A program made the position numbers and the translations under genes. This document shows, in pieces, positions 1-10,385 of a stretch of DNA of 64,000 nucleotides; the stretch's first letter is position 1; every line of letters starts with the position of its first letter. The notes under the pieces were generated by a model. It was not told the DNA's origin. It did not search any database and was given only the letters and a program-made list of their open reading frames with translations. Source of the DNA: Liolophura sinensis (Eukaryota; Mollusca; Polyplacophora; Chitonida; Chitonidae); the NCBI RefSeq assembly GCF_032854445.1, contig NC_088302.1:8925338-8989337 (forward strand). The letters run 5' to 3'.

Positions 1-2109
1 CTTGCTCGGATACACATTGATACACAGGCATATGCCGTGCGCATGGCTAATTCTGTGATCATGAGAGTTTCTAGGTTCAAATCTTGTTTTTAATACACAG
101 AAAGGGGGGGGGGTTGAAGAGTACTCACCACACCAGTCCAGAGTGCATCAAGCTGGTGGAATAATTCCCTATTCAAACAAAGATTGCAGACTTCCCTGTA
201 TTTATACCGGTGTGTTGGTCACCCCGACCGAATTCGGTGGTAAGTCGTTGATGGACTGACCCAAGGGGAAATCCCAACTGCAGTAGCTATATTTATGACG
301 GTTACAACTTACCTCTGCTGTTTATGAGTTTGTTTAGTTCTGTCTTACTGTCTTACTTCAGCTACTTACTAGAACCCATCGTTATAGGTTAATAGAGTAC
401 CTTATACTCTAACTGTTCTAACCCCGAGATGCTGGTTGTGGAGTTATTAGAGAGTTCCGAGCAACAACGAACAGGACTGTGAATGACAGTCTATCCATCT
501 GGTCTGGTGTTGTCTGGTGTTACTTCATTTATTCACGACTGGATTGCATATATCAACGGAAACAATAAACACAGGCCCACACAGAATGTGACATCCTCCG
601 CCTTTGTTCCTCTCAGCAGGAAACTTGGCTAGGGAAATTTTCATACCGCATGTGAGCCATTCTTTGTTGAGGATCTTCGTTTCTAATGGCCATTGTACTA
701 TCATGCTTTAAATCAAACACACTAGAGTTTGAATATTTAAGTTATGGCCCAAGGATGAAGAACATGAAATAGGCTTATTTAAGTATAAGTTCTCGGCACT
801 TAATTTACATTAATATTATTATCGTATTATCAGTAAAACAGAAGACATTCATTCATTTCTTTCGGAAGGTAACAACTATACACAGAGGAGATTTACCGCC
901 GTCATCTCATAGGGTCTTCTGTAAAATTCTTTGAGGCAGTAAAAATTGAGGATCCAGATGGAAGCACCTAATGCTTGGGAGTGCGCTCTGGGGACATCCG
1001 GGTCGGCGTGGCGCTGAATCCCACAGGGCATCAACATGGAAGTTCTGCGTTTGGGACCAGCACGCGATGGGCTCCGGGAGGTGACCTTCTGGCAGTATCA
1101 GGTCACATACAAGGGCATTGTTTACTGTGATTACTGCAAAAGCGTCCTGTATGGAGCCTGGTAAAGCTGGTAAGTTATCGGCGGTCCTGAAGAAAGGGTT
1201 GATTTTTACTGGCTTCAATTTATTTGATTACACCAACGAATCAGCACAGTTTATGCTTTTTATAGATGTAGAAAAAAGTATCTTAACAATTTTGCTTTTA
1301 TTAAATATTTTCTATCAAATTTGAAAGAGTTACATGTATATGTCCATATACGCCTCAAATTGATGGATTCAAATTTCGAAGCCTCATTTACGTAGACATA
1401 TGGTCATTTTAAAGCGAATAAAGAGATTCAAGGCAAGGCATTTCCAACCAAACTGCAATTACTCTCCATAAACCCAGTCACACTTACTGTGTTCTGTCTT
1501 TGTTTTACTTCAGTATTATGCTGAAAACCATGCTTAAGACTATTTCACTGGTCTGCTGGCGATTGTGTAGGATAACAGGTCAAGGAAACCAGAGAACCAG
1601 CGGGAAACCAGCATGTTTCCCTAAAGAAGACTTTAACACTACGTTTTATGTTAAAGCCCAAATTTGTTAGTAGGTGGTTGTTTTTGTTCATTTGTACAGA
1701 TTTCGGTTTGGTACATCTGACTGAAAACGTGAATAATAAAAGCGAGATGTATGGTAATAACTTGACATTAAAACTGCCACAAAGGAGCAATCTCAAATCT
1801 TAACTGCACAGAGGAACATGAATTAAATTTCTATAGTAGAAACGTTGTTTCTTGGAAAATATTTTATAGAAGTATGTAGGCCTACAAAATCAGATATATA
1901 TTTCGCAATTGCTCATGGTTTTCTAGAAATTATCAACGTATTGAATGAATAATATGTATTTCACCAATGTAATCGATCAATGGAATAAAATATTTCACCG
2001 TTTACCTCATGATATGTTGACAGTACATCTAAATATATACATTAGTTGAGCTGTGATGCAGTAACATTTACATTTTTATAATAAAAATAGAAGGTTTATG
2101 GATGTTTTT
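1..2109. other. Unassigned DNA
   Basis: No gene or known repeat is recognised. A 103-codon minus frame (907-1,218) and an overlapping plus frame have no recognisable domain. A G-run lies at about 104-113. The stretch GGTTCAAATCTTG near 75 resembles a worn tRNA B-box. Confidence 0.5.
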
Positions 2110-2500
2110 TTATGGCTGTATTTCACGACTGCGTGTGACCGTTTGTAAACTATCACACTCTCGTCGCTGTTCTGGTTTTTCTGTCTGTACAGTAAGTGTT
2201 TTCTATAATATTCCTGCAGAGACCAGATTTCTGCTGGTCCCTTTGCATTGTTTTAATGTGAATGTATATTAAACGTAACGACAACACAGCATTTTGCGTA
2301 ATTCTAGAATGACGTCCAATAAACTGCAAGAAACACAACTGCACTTGTGAGCATTTAAACATTTCCATGAGCAGCGGGAATGAATCCCTCTAGCTAAACC
2401 AACAAGAGGCCGTATTTCACGAGTTGCGTGTGACAGATTAATAGCTATCACACTGTGATCGCTGCTCTGGTATTGCTTTCTATGCTGTAAGTATTTTATA
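2110..2500 (+). repeat. Repeat X, two 3' end copies
   Basis: TATTTCACGACTGCGTGTGA with ATCACACTCTCGTCGCTGTT (2,115-2,175), and AACAAGAGGCCGTATTTCAC with ATCACACTGTGATCGCTGCT (2,395-2,470), match the 3' half of X. The second is preceded by about 120 bp also present at 61,130-61,270 (CACAGCATTTTG, AATTCTAGA). The short open frames here are not coding. Confidence 0.5.
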
Positions 2501-3659
2501 TTTAAGAGGATGTATCGAACAATATTGGCGCCATTTCATCTATATAGCTGAACACAACCTTTATTTGCACGCACTTAATAGGTTAAGGTCCTCACCACCA
2601 GAAGTATGTTGTTAATCAAAGTATACAAAGTCAGAACAAATTGAGCCGCACTACACAGATTTACTACTATTACTATTTTAGTTCGTACAAGTAGGCCTAC
2701 TGTCCCTTTTATTCAGAAGCCTGTATATAATCTTAACCGTCATGGCGGAGATGATTGGGCATTTTGTTGGGTTTGTCTTGTGTCCCTGAACAAAAAATAA
2801 AACCCCAAAACAAGCCTCGAGGGGTGAATGATCCGGAAATTTTAAGTTGAGGTTTGTACGTTTCCTCAACACTACTTACTTCAAGTTAAGGAGACATTAA
2901 GAGAATCTCAGCGATAAATTATACATGTGACTTGGCCGGCATGGTGTGGCGCTTCGCATGCTTGTCGTCTAGCATCGGTTTAAGCCAAGACGCAGATGAA
3001 TGACGTGTGGCTAACAAAACAGATCAATCTCAACAATCTGTTGACAGAGATTTATAAACTTGCTAGCTTTATAGCCTTCTGGCTGATGAATTGGAGAAAA
3101 GAACACACAGGGGTTCAGTAGATCCGACTATCTTCGGATGTGACCCGCAGAACAAGTACGCACTAAAATGATGCCTGTTTCACCATCCGTCAACAGAGAA
3201 GTCACCCGTGAAGAAAGGGGACGTAAATCTTGTAGCTGATGACCGCAAAGAAGCCAGTAATTGATGCATTGTATCAAAGTTATTTCTGACGTGTCCTGGA
3301 AATCAGATCAACTATTGTAGTTCAGAAGAGAAAGTAGGTGGTACCATCTAGTCTTTTAAAGTATGTCTTTTAAAGTATGACCTCCTGAGTCTGTCAGATT
3401 CACAGCATCTGTCTTCAAAAATTGTTGACTGCTTCACTTTTATAGGCGTCCGAAATATTTTTTTTTACTTTATGTACTTACTTGATTCTTTGATGGTTTG
3501 TTTTGAACGTTGTTTTAGATATTGGTGAACTTACGATTAGCTTGACTTCTAACATCACTGCATTTGTTTTTACCTCATTCTACCTCAGCCATGTTGCGAG
3601 GGGACTTGTAAATCGCTACTTTTTAAGCATTTACATGAAAGTTGAGAAATGAGTAAATT
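2501..3659. other. Unassigned DNA
   Basis: AT-rich, with no frame above 65 codons that carries a recognisable motif. No repeat shared with the rest of the window was found. Confidence 0.5.
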
Positions 3660-3765
3660 GACAAAAGGTTGGATTTCACCGGTTAAGTGTGATCATTAGT
3701 CAACTATCAGGCTGTCGTCCCTGCTCTGATTTTACGTTGCGCTGGGTATTTAAACATTTCTGAGA
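3660..3765 (+). repeat. Repeat X 3' end copy
   Basis: GGATTTCACCGGTTAAGTGT, CAACTATCAGGCTGTCGTCC and CTGCTCTGATTTTACG follow the X 3' end. The copy is short and diverged. Confidence 0.45.
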
Positions 3766-4410
3766 TGTCACTATTGTGTCTCCCTGTAGTAGGTCTGGCT
3801 GAATGCTGCATATCTTTCTTGATAACATGGTACACCCGTGTCATGAGTCTAGTTGATATGTTGACAGGACAACGTAACACAGCAAACCGTCATTTATCCT
3901 ATCGCTAGATGCCCACCGTCAATGCAGGAAGGAACAAAATTACCAACTTTATCCCTTGTCCCACTATGGATTTAACCCAAGCCTACCGCTCAGGACGTGT
4001 ACGTTCTATTCCCTCGACTATGGCTTTAGATTTGGAGTTTCAGATCAGTCAGTCTGACAGGATTTGTCATAGACTTGATCAAGCATAGCCTATGTGTATC
4101 CACAAGACCACATTCGGAAAAGCATATAGACCTGATGACGGTTGTCTGTCGTTGCTTTCAAGTGATTTCCCTACAGAGTTACCCAACTTCCTGCCTTATT
4201 TATTCTTACATCTCTGCTGTGTTTCTGTGTACTTTACCGTCGCTAGAACCAACAGCTGTGTCTACACCACATTTACTACACAATATCTAGCTGTTTTGCT
4301 GTTGTTCGTGATTATTTAACTTTGAGGTTTTATCAGAAATTGGCTGGATTTGTTAGCAGTAATCAAAGTCAGGAATTCTTTGATGATCCTTGCTGATAAT
4401 GACCTGCAAG
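3766..4410. other. Unassigned DNA left of PLE-B
   Basis: Two overlapping plus frames (4,075-4,319) have no recognisable domain. The PLE-B 3' terminus lies at the right edge. Confidence 0.45.
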
Positions 4411-6012
4411 TGGTTGCACTGAAGTAAATATAAGCGTCATGTCCGACATTCATATACCATTCGTAGTCCGTAAAGGGCGCTCCAATAATAAATCGCAAGA
4501 TCCATTTCCAAAACAACGTTTAACACTATCTCCCAAAGACAAAGGTATGTAAGAAATTATACAGATAGGAAATAAAGCCGGTAACACACAAGAGAGAAGC
4601 GGTCATCAGTTTTCAATGATGCCGGGTAGAGAGTGGATATTCCAGGCATGAATTCCACATCAAAGTTCAAATTCGTAGTCCATGAATGAGTTCCAGATCA
4701 AATAACGATTGAACAAGGTATCTCAGTCACGCTTTGATTACAACTGTTCATAAAGGCATCATGCAGATGTAATGAGCACGGCTAGCTTTACGGTCCCTAG
4801 CCCCAGGTTAAGCGGTATTAGATACAGTTCGAAAATGACGAGCGTCACAGACCTTAACCGCACAGATTGTGATTCAAAAGTAACAGACGATTACGTCTTT
4901 CCCGTTAATATGTAAAGATCTTATACTACTAGAGGAGCCATCTATGATGTTACACATGACATGCTGGTCTGTATAAAAGCTGTCTACACGATAGACGGTT
5001 ACACTTCGCAATCACCGCCATCTATGTTGTTAAATACCATGTACGCGATAGATATGTACATAAGGATAACAGCGCCGTCTATGTGGTTGATCACAATGCA
5101 GATCACCAGAGATTGTGAACGCTCTGTCCATACCTGCCAACGAGAGTGCTAAATTTGAGAAACTTAGTTATTTGAGAAACTGAATTTGTTAGTTCAAAAA
5201 CTAGTTTTAGAACTAACAACTTGTGACGCAGATTAAAGTCATCACAATTAACGCAAGATCTGACAAATGCTACAAAGCGAAATATGTATACGCCTTAAGC
5301 AGGACCCTTTGGTGTATTGCTATCTAAATAAGGATAATTTACAATATCAAAATTGAAATTATCCCTTTTGTCATAAAGGCGGCGTGAAAGGAGGCCTTGT
5401 TCGTCTTTGTACAAATATAGATCCAAATAAGATGTACCATCGGGACTATCTGTTGTCTCCTTTAAGTCCAACGAAGGCGGATAGATTTCCTTCAAGATAT
5501 TACTTTTAAGTAATTTCTGCATACAGTCGTATTCATATGAAAAGAGGTATAGGTCTACCAAAAGAGGCGCACAATTTGTACCCACTGGAATACCTATGCT
5601 TGTTGGTAAATGGTATCCCCGAACTTCACATAGATGTTATTAATGAGAAATTCAAGTAATTCAATAAATAATGTAACATCCCATGAGTGGTAACCTATAC
5701 AAATAGTAGAAATAAAGAAAGCCTTATTGCTTCTGACGTTAATGTAACGGTGACCTGTTTTAGTAAATACCGAGACAATTAACGACGATATTCTTTCAAC
5801 CAGGTCTTTGTGAGAAATTGTAGTATAGAGAGTAGAGAAAGCCCATGTGGATACGTCTTTGTACGGTATTTGTGTATGAGCATCAAGTTCTTCTGTAAGA
5901 CGTTTGGAGTTGTTAAGAATTCACATGCAGTTGACCTTTTTGTTATGGCACAACAATACTTATTCCAAGTAATAAGTAATAGTGTAAACAAAGAATCCTG
6001 ACTGTCACTCAA
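4411..6012 (-). pseudogene. Penelope-like element copy (PLE-B): broken reverse transcriptase plus 3' region
   Basis: The minus strand carries a decayed reverse transcriptase of the type found in Penelope-like elements. About 5,800-5,830 gives FSTLYTTIS, matching the conserved LYTxIP-like motif. At 5,555-5,585 the frame reads MGTNCAPLLVDLYLFSYE, a hallmark stretch. About 5,295-5,480 gives IYPPSLDLKETT, SYLDLYLY and LYDKRDNFNFDIVNYPYL. Frames shift between these blocks and the catalytic DD box is missing between 5,480 and 5,560, so it is dead. Downstream (4,411-5,200) is a non-coding 3' region that recurs at 31,180-31,889 and 37,278-37,538. The exact subclass is uncertain; no endonuclease domain is visible. 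Confidence 0.75.
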
Positions 6013-6387
6013 TTCCAGAACTACTTGTTTTATTCTTTATTCAGGTGGCGGGATCGAATCTTCCTCCGTCTGATTTGACGGCCGGTATATTACATACGCG
6101 TCTAAAGGCGGGTGTGTTCTTTTTGTGATGTGTTCTTTCTCGCTTACACAAACTTTATCACTGTCACTGAAGCATTTGCATGAGACCAAAACGTATAACG
6201 TTGAGTGTTGTTCAGTTGGTCAGGTTTACTTGAGATCATCATACTCACACACAAACTGGTACATTACCAGTTATAGGAATAACATCACCTGTTACATCTA
6301 GCTTCTTTTAGAGTTTATGGTTATAAACTCTTACGTTAAAACAATAACATGAACAGCTGGTTAACCTCATTTTATTTAACTTTAAAA

Positions 6388-6600
6388 GGGGCCTCCGTGG
6401 CTCAGTTGGTTAGCGCGCTAGCGCAGCGTAATGACCCAGGATCCTCTCCCCAATGTGGTCGCTGTGAGTTCAAGTCCAGCTCATGCCTTTTTCCTCTCCG
6501 GCCATACGTGGGAAGGTCTGGCACAAACCTACGGATGGCCGTGGGTTTCCGAAGACCAATGTCACTTGCACTATCTTAGTAGCACTTCAGTGTTAGGATC
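6388..6600 (+). mobile_element. SINE-1 (tRNA-derived), near full-length head and centre
   Basis: It starts GGGGCCTCCGTGGCTCAGTT, includes an A-box (TGGCTCAGTTGG) and a B-box (GAGTTCAAGTCC), then the central block with CTCTCCGGCCATACGTGGGA and GGATGGCCGTGGGTTTCC. The 3' end (TGAAATATTCTTGAGTACGG type) is absent. RNA polymerase III promoter boxes and the chain of related copies in this window support a tRNA-derived SINE. Confidence 0.85.
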
Positions 6601-7029
6601 CATTTTACGTTGTAGTCCTCGCACGATAAGTATCATTAAACGTTTAAATCGACCACATATAAATCACAAAAGTCAACGTTTTGATGCACATATTACTTGT
6701 GATGAAACTTCAGTGTATGACCAAAGTCACTTTCAGGGTTTAACAGTTCACAGAATGATAACTTATATGCCCATCACATAGTCCTTAAGTCACAGTAACC
6801 CTTTGATCTGAATAGTCACAAGGAGGTGGAACTTCTCCCACCTCGGTTGGTTGAATCGGAGCCGTCGGGGAGTCATGCTTCCGGACGTCAGAAGGCCATG
6901 CACTGAAACTTACACCTGACTTTCGTAGATGACGGCGGTTTCAGCGAAACAGGTCTGTTGTCTTCAATGACCACACTGATCTGGTGCTCACCGGTCCGGT
7001 AACTTTGGCTTTCTTCCAAGTCTGTCCAC
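6601..7029. other. Unassigned DNA between SINE-1 and PLE-A tail
   Basis: It may contain the 3' untranslated region or LTR of the gypsy element, given its place and the short inverted pair GGAGGTGGAAC and CTTCTCCCACCTC near 6,820. This is inference. Confidence 0.3.
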
Positions 7030-7315
7030 GGGCTCGTCTGCAGAGCTAGGGGCTATATATTCATCGTGTTGAATTAGATCGCCATGTTGAATATAGGAAC
7101 AGTTGTAATCAAAGCGCAACTGAGATACATATTTTGTTATCGACAAGTTCTCTTTGTATGATTTCGTCCTATTTTTTGTATTTTTGTAATACTTTCTTAG
7201 TTCTTTGGTAATTTGTGTTTAAACGTCGTTTTAGGAATTGGCCTTGCGATTATTGACCCGAAATGTCTTTCTTGGATTACGGCTTGTATAAGAATGTCTG
7301 TTTCGACGCATAGAC
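7030..7315 (+). mobile_element. PLE-A 3' tail fragment
   Basis: This matches the PLE-A tail seen at 15,060-15,455, 25,085-25,445, 31,890-32,225 and 44,100-44,436. Shared stretches include ATTCATCGTGTTGAA near the start, CAATCAAAGCGCAACTGAGA, and CCTTGCGATTATTGACC near the end. It is 5'-truncated. Its right end abuts the integrase region of the gypsy remnant, so the apparent C-terminal residues of the integrase frame below about 7,315 are really PLE sequence. Confidence 0.65.
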
Positions 7316-8031
7316 TGTCCGTGCGGCTTAATCTGTCCCACCTCACCTTTCCTTAGAACGGGCAAGTCTCTTGCACCTGTCCCTTGTCGTTTTCGCTGTT
7401 CGCGAAACTTAGACGAGAAGTGGTGGACGAATGGTTTAAGTTGTTTCTGAGTTATCTTGAGTAGCGCTTTTGTTCTGCGGCTCATTAACTTTTGTACAGG
7501 ACTGGCGCCGACACCCTGTGTTGGTGTGTTACGAAAGTCCAAAACTGACAAATACGGATCGGTTTTGGACGCCTTTGCTGTGCGCATCAGGGTCCACGGC
7601 CTGTTCAGCTTTGGCATTACTCTGCGAGTAGCCTGGAGTAGGCGTTTTCATCTGGAAATTCCAATCTCGACCAAATTTGCGAAGCTCTTTCGATGTTTAG
7701 TACAAAGCATTATCAGAGATAAAGGTTTCAGAATTCCGTTCCTCGGTGTACTGATTATTGTTGAACTGGCTGTATTTTCGAGACAGTCCAACTCCCAGAA
7801 ATTTGAGTAGTAATCTACTGTGACTAAATAGTCATTGTGGTCAAAAGTGAACAGGTCACTGCTTTCTTTCACCCATAATCCATTAGAGATCACAGGCGGA
7901 AGTAAGTTTTCCTTTTGCTGTTTACTTTCATACGAACAGCAAATGCTACACTTTTTGATAAAATCCTTGATAGTTGCACTCATACCCGGCAAGTAGAGAC
8001 AACCTCGGGCTCTGCCGCAACATCCATCCAT
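7316..8031 (-). pseudogene. Gypsy integrase remnant
   Basis: The frame 8,031-7,648 has CLYLPGMSATIKDFIKKCSI, the end of the zinc-binding domain, then DLFTFDHNDYLVTVDYYSNF of the catalytic core with its first aspartate. The second catalytic region (TFISDNALY) is readable only in another frame near 7,700-7,730, beside a stop. The next frame, 7,617-7,316, gives KTDPYLSVLDFRNTP and SPVQKLMSRRTKALL from the C-terminal side. Another frame at its start reads NAKAEQAV, with the expected third acidic residue. Frameshifts and stops make it non-functional. Codons below about 7,315 belong to the adjoining PLE-A tail. Confidence 0.85.
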
Positions 8032-8503
8032 ACCCTAATGGGATGAGCGGATACGTTGCAGCATATCTGAACTGGGAGATTGAGGTATCACCATTTGCTG
8101 GCCCTGGAGAATAACACCATTTTCTGTTGTCAGCTCGTCTCGAAAACTGAAATATGAAATGCCCGTGGTTAGTTATTCTTGCGAACCCGCCATCATGTCT
8201 GAATGACTCGGATTAGAGATTGGAGACTTTTGTTAGCAGCAAATGTGATCTCTCACCTCCTGTACCCTAGAGGGCGGTATAGGTCAGATATTTGGTTGAC
8301 GGTTTCCATTTCGGTGGGGAATGCACTCGGCTGATGAGAAAAGCGAGGTTCGACTCAGAGTATCCGCTAAGTACATAAGTTTTCCAGGACAATAGTTGAT
8401 TCTACCGTCATAAACTTGAAGACGAAGTAACATTGGCTGTAGCTGTTTGTGAGTTGTGTTGAGAGGTTACTTGACTATAATTTCAAAGGATTTGACTGTA
8501 TTG

Positions 8504-8700
8504 TCACTTGTGTGCCGTACGTGTAGTTGTGGAATTTCTGCAATTAAAAGGCCACAGCGAACAGCTCTTTTCTGTCTGCACATACCTGCGTTCTGCGTCA
8601 GATAGACTTCTACTCACGAAGGCGATAGGTTGTCCATGCTGCGTGATGGCAGCCCCAAGCCCGGTGTCGGACGCGTTGCACTGCAAGGTAAGTTCTTCTT
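8504..8700 (-). pseudogene. Gypsy RNase H remnant
   Basis: The minus frame shows QCNASDTGLGAAITQHG, PIAFVSRSLSDAERRY and a TEK motif. These match the start of the RNase H domain that follows gypsy reverse transcriptase. The catalytic aspartate in the usual QCDAS motif is an asparagine here. The tether region between reverse transcriptase and RNase H (8,700-9,000) is not readable. Confidence 0.8.
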
Positions 8701-8999
8701 TAGCATTGTAGAAACGAAAAACACGTCTTTATATTCTCTAGTGCGGTATCATGTATGGCACCTCAGTGCCAGACAGGGTCTTTCAGGGTCAACTGCCTTA
8801 GCGGTCCACTCACCTTCTTACCTCTGAGTTGAGGTAAGGACTTGCTCAAGTAGTTTACAAATTCTAAGAGCTTATGTGCAACAAGAACATCTGTTGGCCT
8901 TGGCATATTACTGACCGCACGGACTTTTTCTGGGTCCATAGTCAGGCCTTTGATATCACTTGGTCCGTAAAGTCACTTCCGGTCTGCAGACCTTGGCTT

Positions 9000-9592
9000 T
9001 CTTTTAGCGACAACGTTCCATTAGATTCTCAAGGTTACTGTCGTGATTTCGTGAAGCCTCTTTATACGTATCAGCTTCTCCATGTAGGTGTATATCGTCA
9101 TGTATGGACTTGACACCTGACACACCTTCCATAGTCTCTGTTCGAAGACTTCCGTTGCTGAGGAAATACCGAAGGATAATCTACACCTACGATATCGCCC
9201 GAATGGAGTACTGAAGTTAGTCAAAAATAAGAGCTCTCCTCATCGAGTTCAACACGCCAGAGCCCGTTTTTCGCATTGAGGGTTGAGAAGATTTTACCTT
9301 TCGTGAGCTCGGAGAGAATATCCTCAGTCGTAGGCATGAGGTGATGGCTATGTTTAATGGCTTGGGTTAAATCCTTCGGGTCAGTGCATATCTGAAGTTT
9401 ATTTGGCTTTGAAACTGACACCACAATCGACACCCATGGTGTCGGGTCAGTTACAGGGGCTGATCCGACAGTCAGTCTTTGGAGCTCGTTTAGCTTATAC
9501 TTGAGAGCTACTGAGACTTCGATGCGGTTCACAACAGGAGGGTGAGTATCAATACTATACTCGCCCTCTAATAGCCCTATGCCTTGAAACAC
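9000..9592 (-). pseudogene. Gypsy reverse transcriptase remnant
   Basis: The minus frame ending at 9,221 carries PTPWVSIVVSVSKPNK, ICTDPKDLTQAI, MPTTEDILSEL and FSTLNAKNGLWRVELDEESS. These are successive conserved blocks of the Ty3/gypsy reverse transcriptase fingers and palm; the catalytic D of motif A is replaced (FSTLNAKNG where FSxLDAKxG is usual). A second frame covers 9,224-9,021 with FSTPFGRYRR and LSFGISSATEVFEQRL. The second catalytic box appears only after another frame change, as SIHDDI near 9,080-9,100. Loss of the motif A aspartate and at least two frameshifts make it inactive. Confidence 0.85.
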
Positions 9593-9724
9593 ATCTCTGT
9601 ACTGTTTCGCTAACTGCTACAGAGTTATTGGACTGTGAGTAGCTTCAATGGAGTCCTTACTCACCGACATTATGTTTTCGAAATTCACGTGTATCAAATT
9701 CATTTCCAGCTTTGTATCACTTTC

Positions 9725-10170
9725 CATCTTTCGGATTTTGAAATTTAACAGTACACTTGCCAGCAGGCTTAATAGACTTGCACAAAATTAGCATTTGTGA
9801 GGTTTGTTGAGTATTGTACGCGGGGAGGTCACCCAGTTCATGTGGCGGAATGATATTGCAAGTCGCATGCAATATAGTGGAAACGTTTCTGGCTTACCTT
9901 TAACAGCATGGCAGCAAAGTACGCATTGGCAAGTTCGGTTTACTTCCAGAATTAACTGACATGTTATCAGGTACACAGTCAACAGTTTGTATCTCAAAAC
10001 AACCGTCGTCTTGTTCTGAAGACACACCCTCTGACACAAATTATAGATTACGCAAGCGCTGGCATTAGGAACTGAAATGATTCTTGGCATTTTAATCGTC
10101 TTTTCTCATGTCGCCGTCCACAGAAATTACAGGGTCTTTCTAACCGGTTGTGGCTTGCAGGTTTCCAGTA
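9725..10170 (-). pseudogene. Gypsy gag zinc finger and protease remnant
   Basis: The minus frame from 10,170 reads RPCNFCGRRHEKRRLKCQ, a CxxC...H...C zinc-binding pattern resembling gag nucleocapsid fingers of mollusc gypsy elements. Further down, around 9,860-9,730, the minus strand gives ATCNIIPPHELGDLP and then KPAGKCTVKFQNPKDG. These resemble the DTGATCN active-site turn and following strand of the retroelement aspartic protease. The catalytic DTG itself is not readable in frame, and the two parts lie in different frames. The longer open frame covering 9,788-10,090 is mostly a shadow. Confidence 0.6.
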
Positions 10171-10385
10171 TATTTTTTCCTGTATAGTCATTACTAAATT
10201 TCAGTGGTTTCTGTTTCTTGTCAGATATATTGCGTACTGCACTTGTATGAGAGTCATTGTGCCTGATACAAAACGTAGCACGACGAGTGCTGTTCAGCTG
10301 TTCAGGTTTACTTGGTGATCATCATAACTTGTACACAAACTGGTACATTGTCAGTTATAGTAATACAAACACATGTTACAGTGAC

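Larger units (their letters stand above)
7316..10170 (-). mobile_element. Ty3/gypsy LTR retrotransposon remnant
   Basis: Read on the minus strand, domains occur in the Ty3/gypsy order: gag zinc finger (about 10,170-10,081), protease-like (9,880-9,725), reverse transcriptase (9,592-9,000), RNase H (8,700-8,504), integrase (8,031-7,316). Frameshifts and stops separate them. Possible remnants of the long terminal repeats are related segments at 6,180-6,300 and 10,255-10,385, but no clean LTR pair is visible. Most of gag upstream of the zinc finger is missing. The right end may lie near 10.4 kb. Confidence 0.85.

Noticed and set aside
1027-1160. Plus-strand stretch reading VTFWQYQVTYKGIVYCDYCK, faintly like the first half of a C1 zinc domain
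   Set aside because: The histidine expected 13 residues before the first cysteine is a phenylalanine, the second half of the domain is absent, and a stop follows at once.
907-1218. 103-codon minus frame as a gene
   Set aside because: No domain, no clear promoter or splice context, and overlapping open frames on the other strand.
4900-5160. Hammerhead ribozyme in the Penelope-like elements
   Set aside because: Some Penelope-like elements carry hammerheads, but the paired CTGATGA and GAAA core could not be found with fitting stems in PLE-A or PLE-B here.
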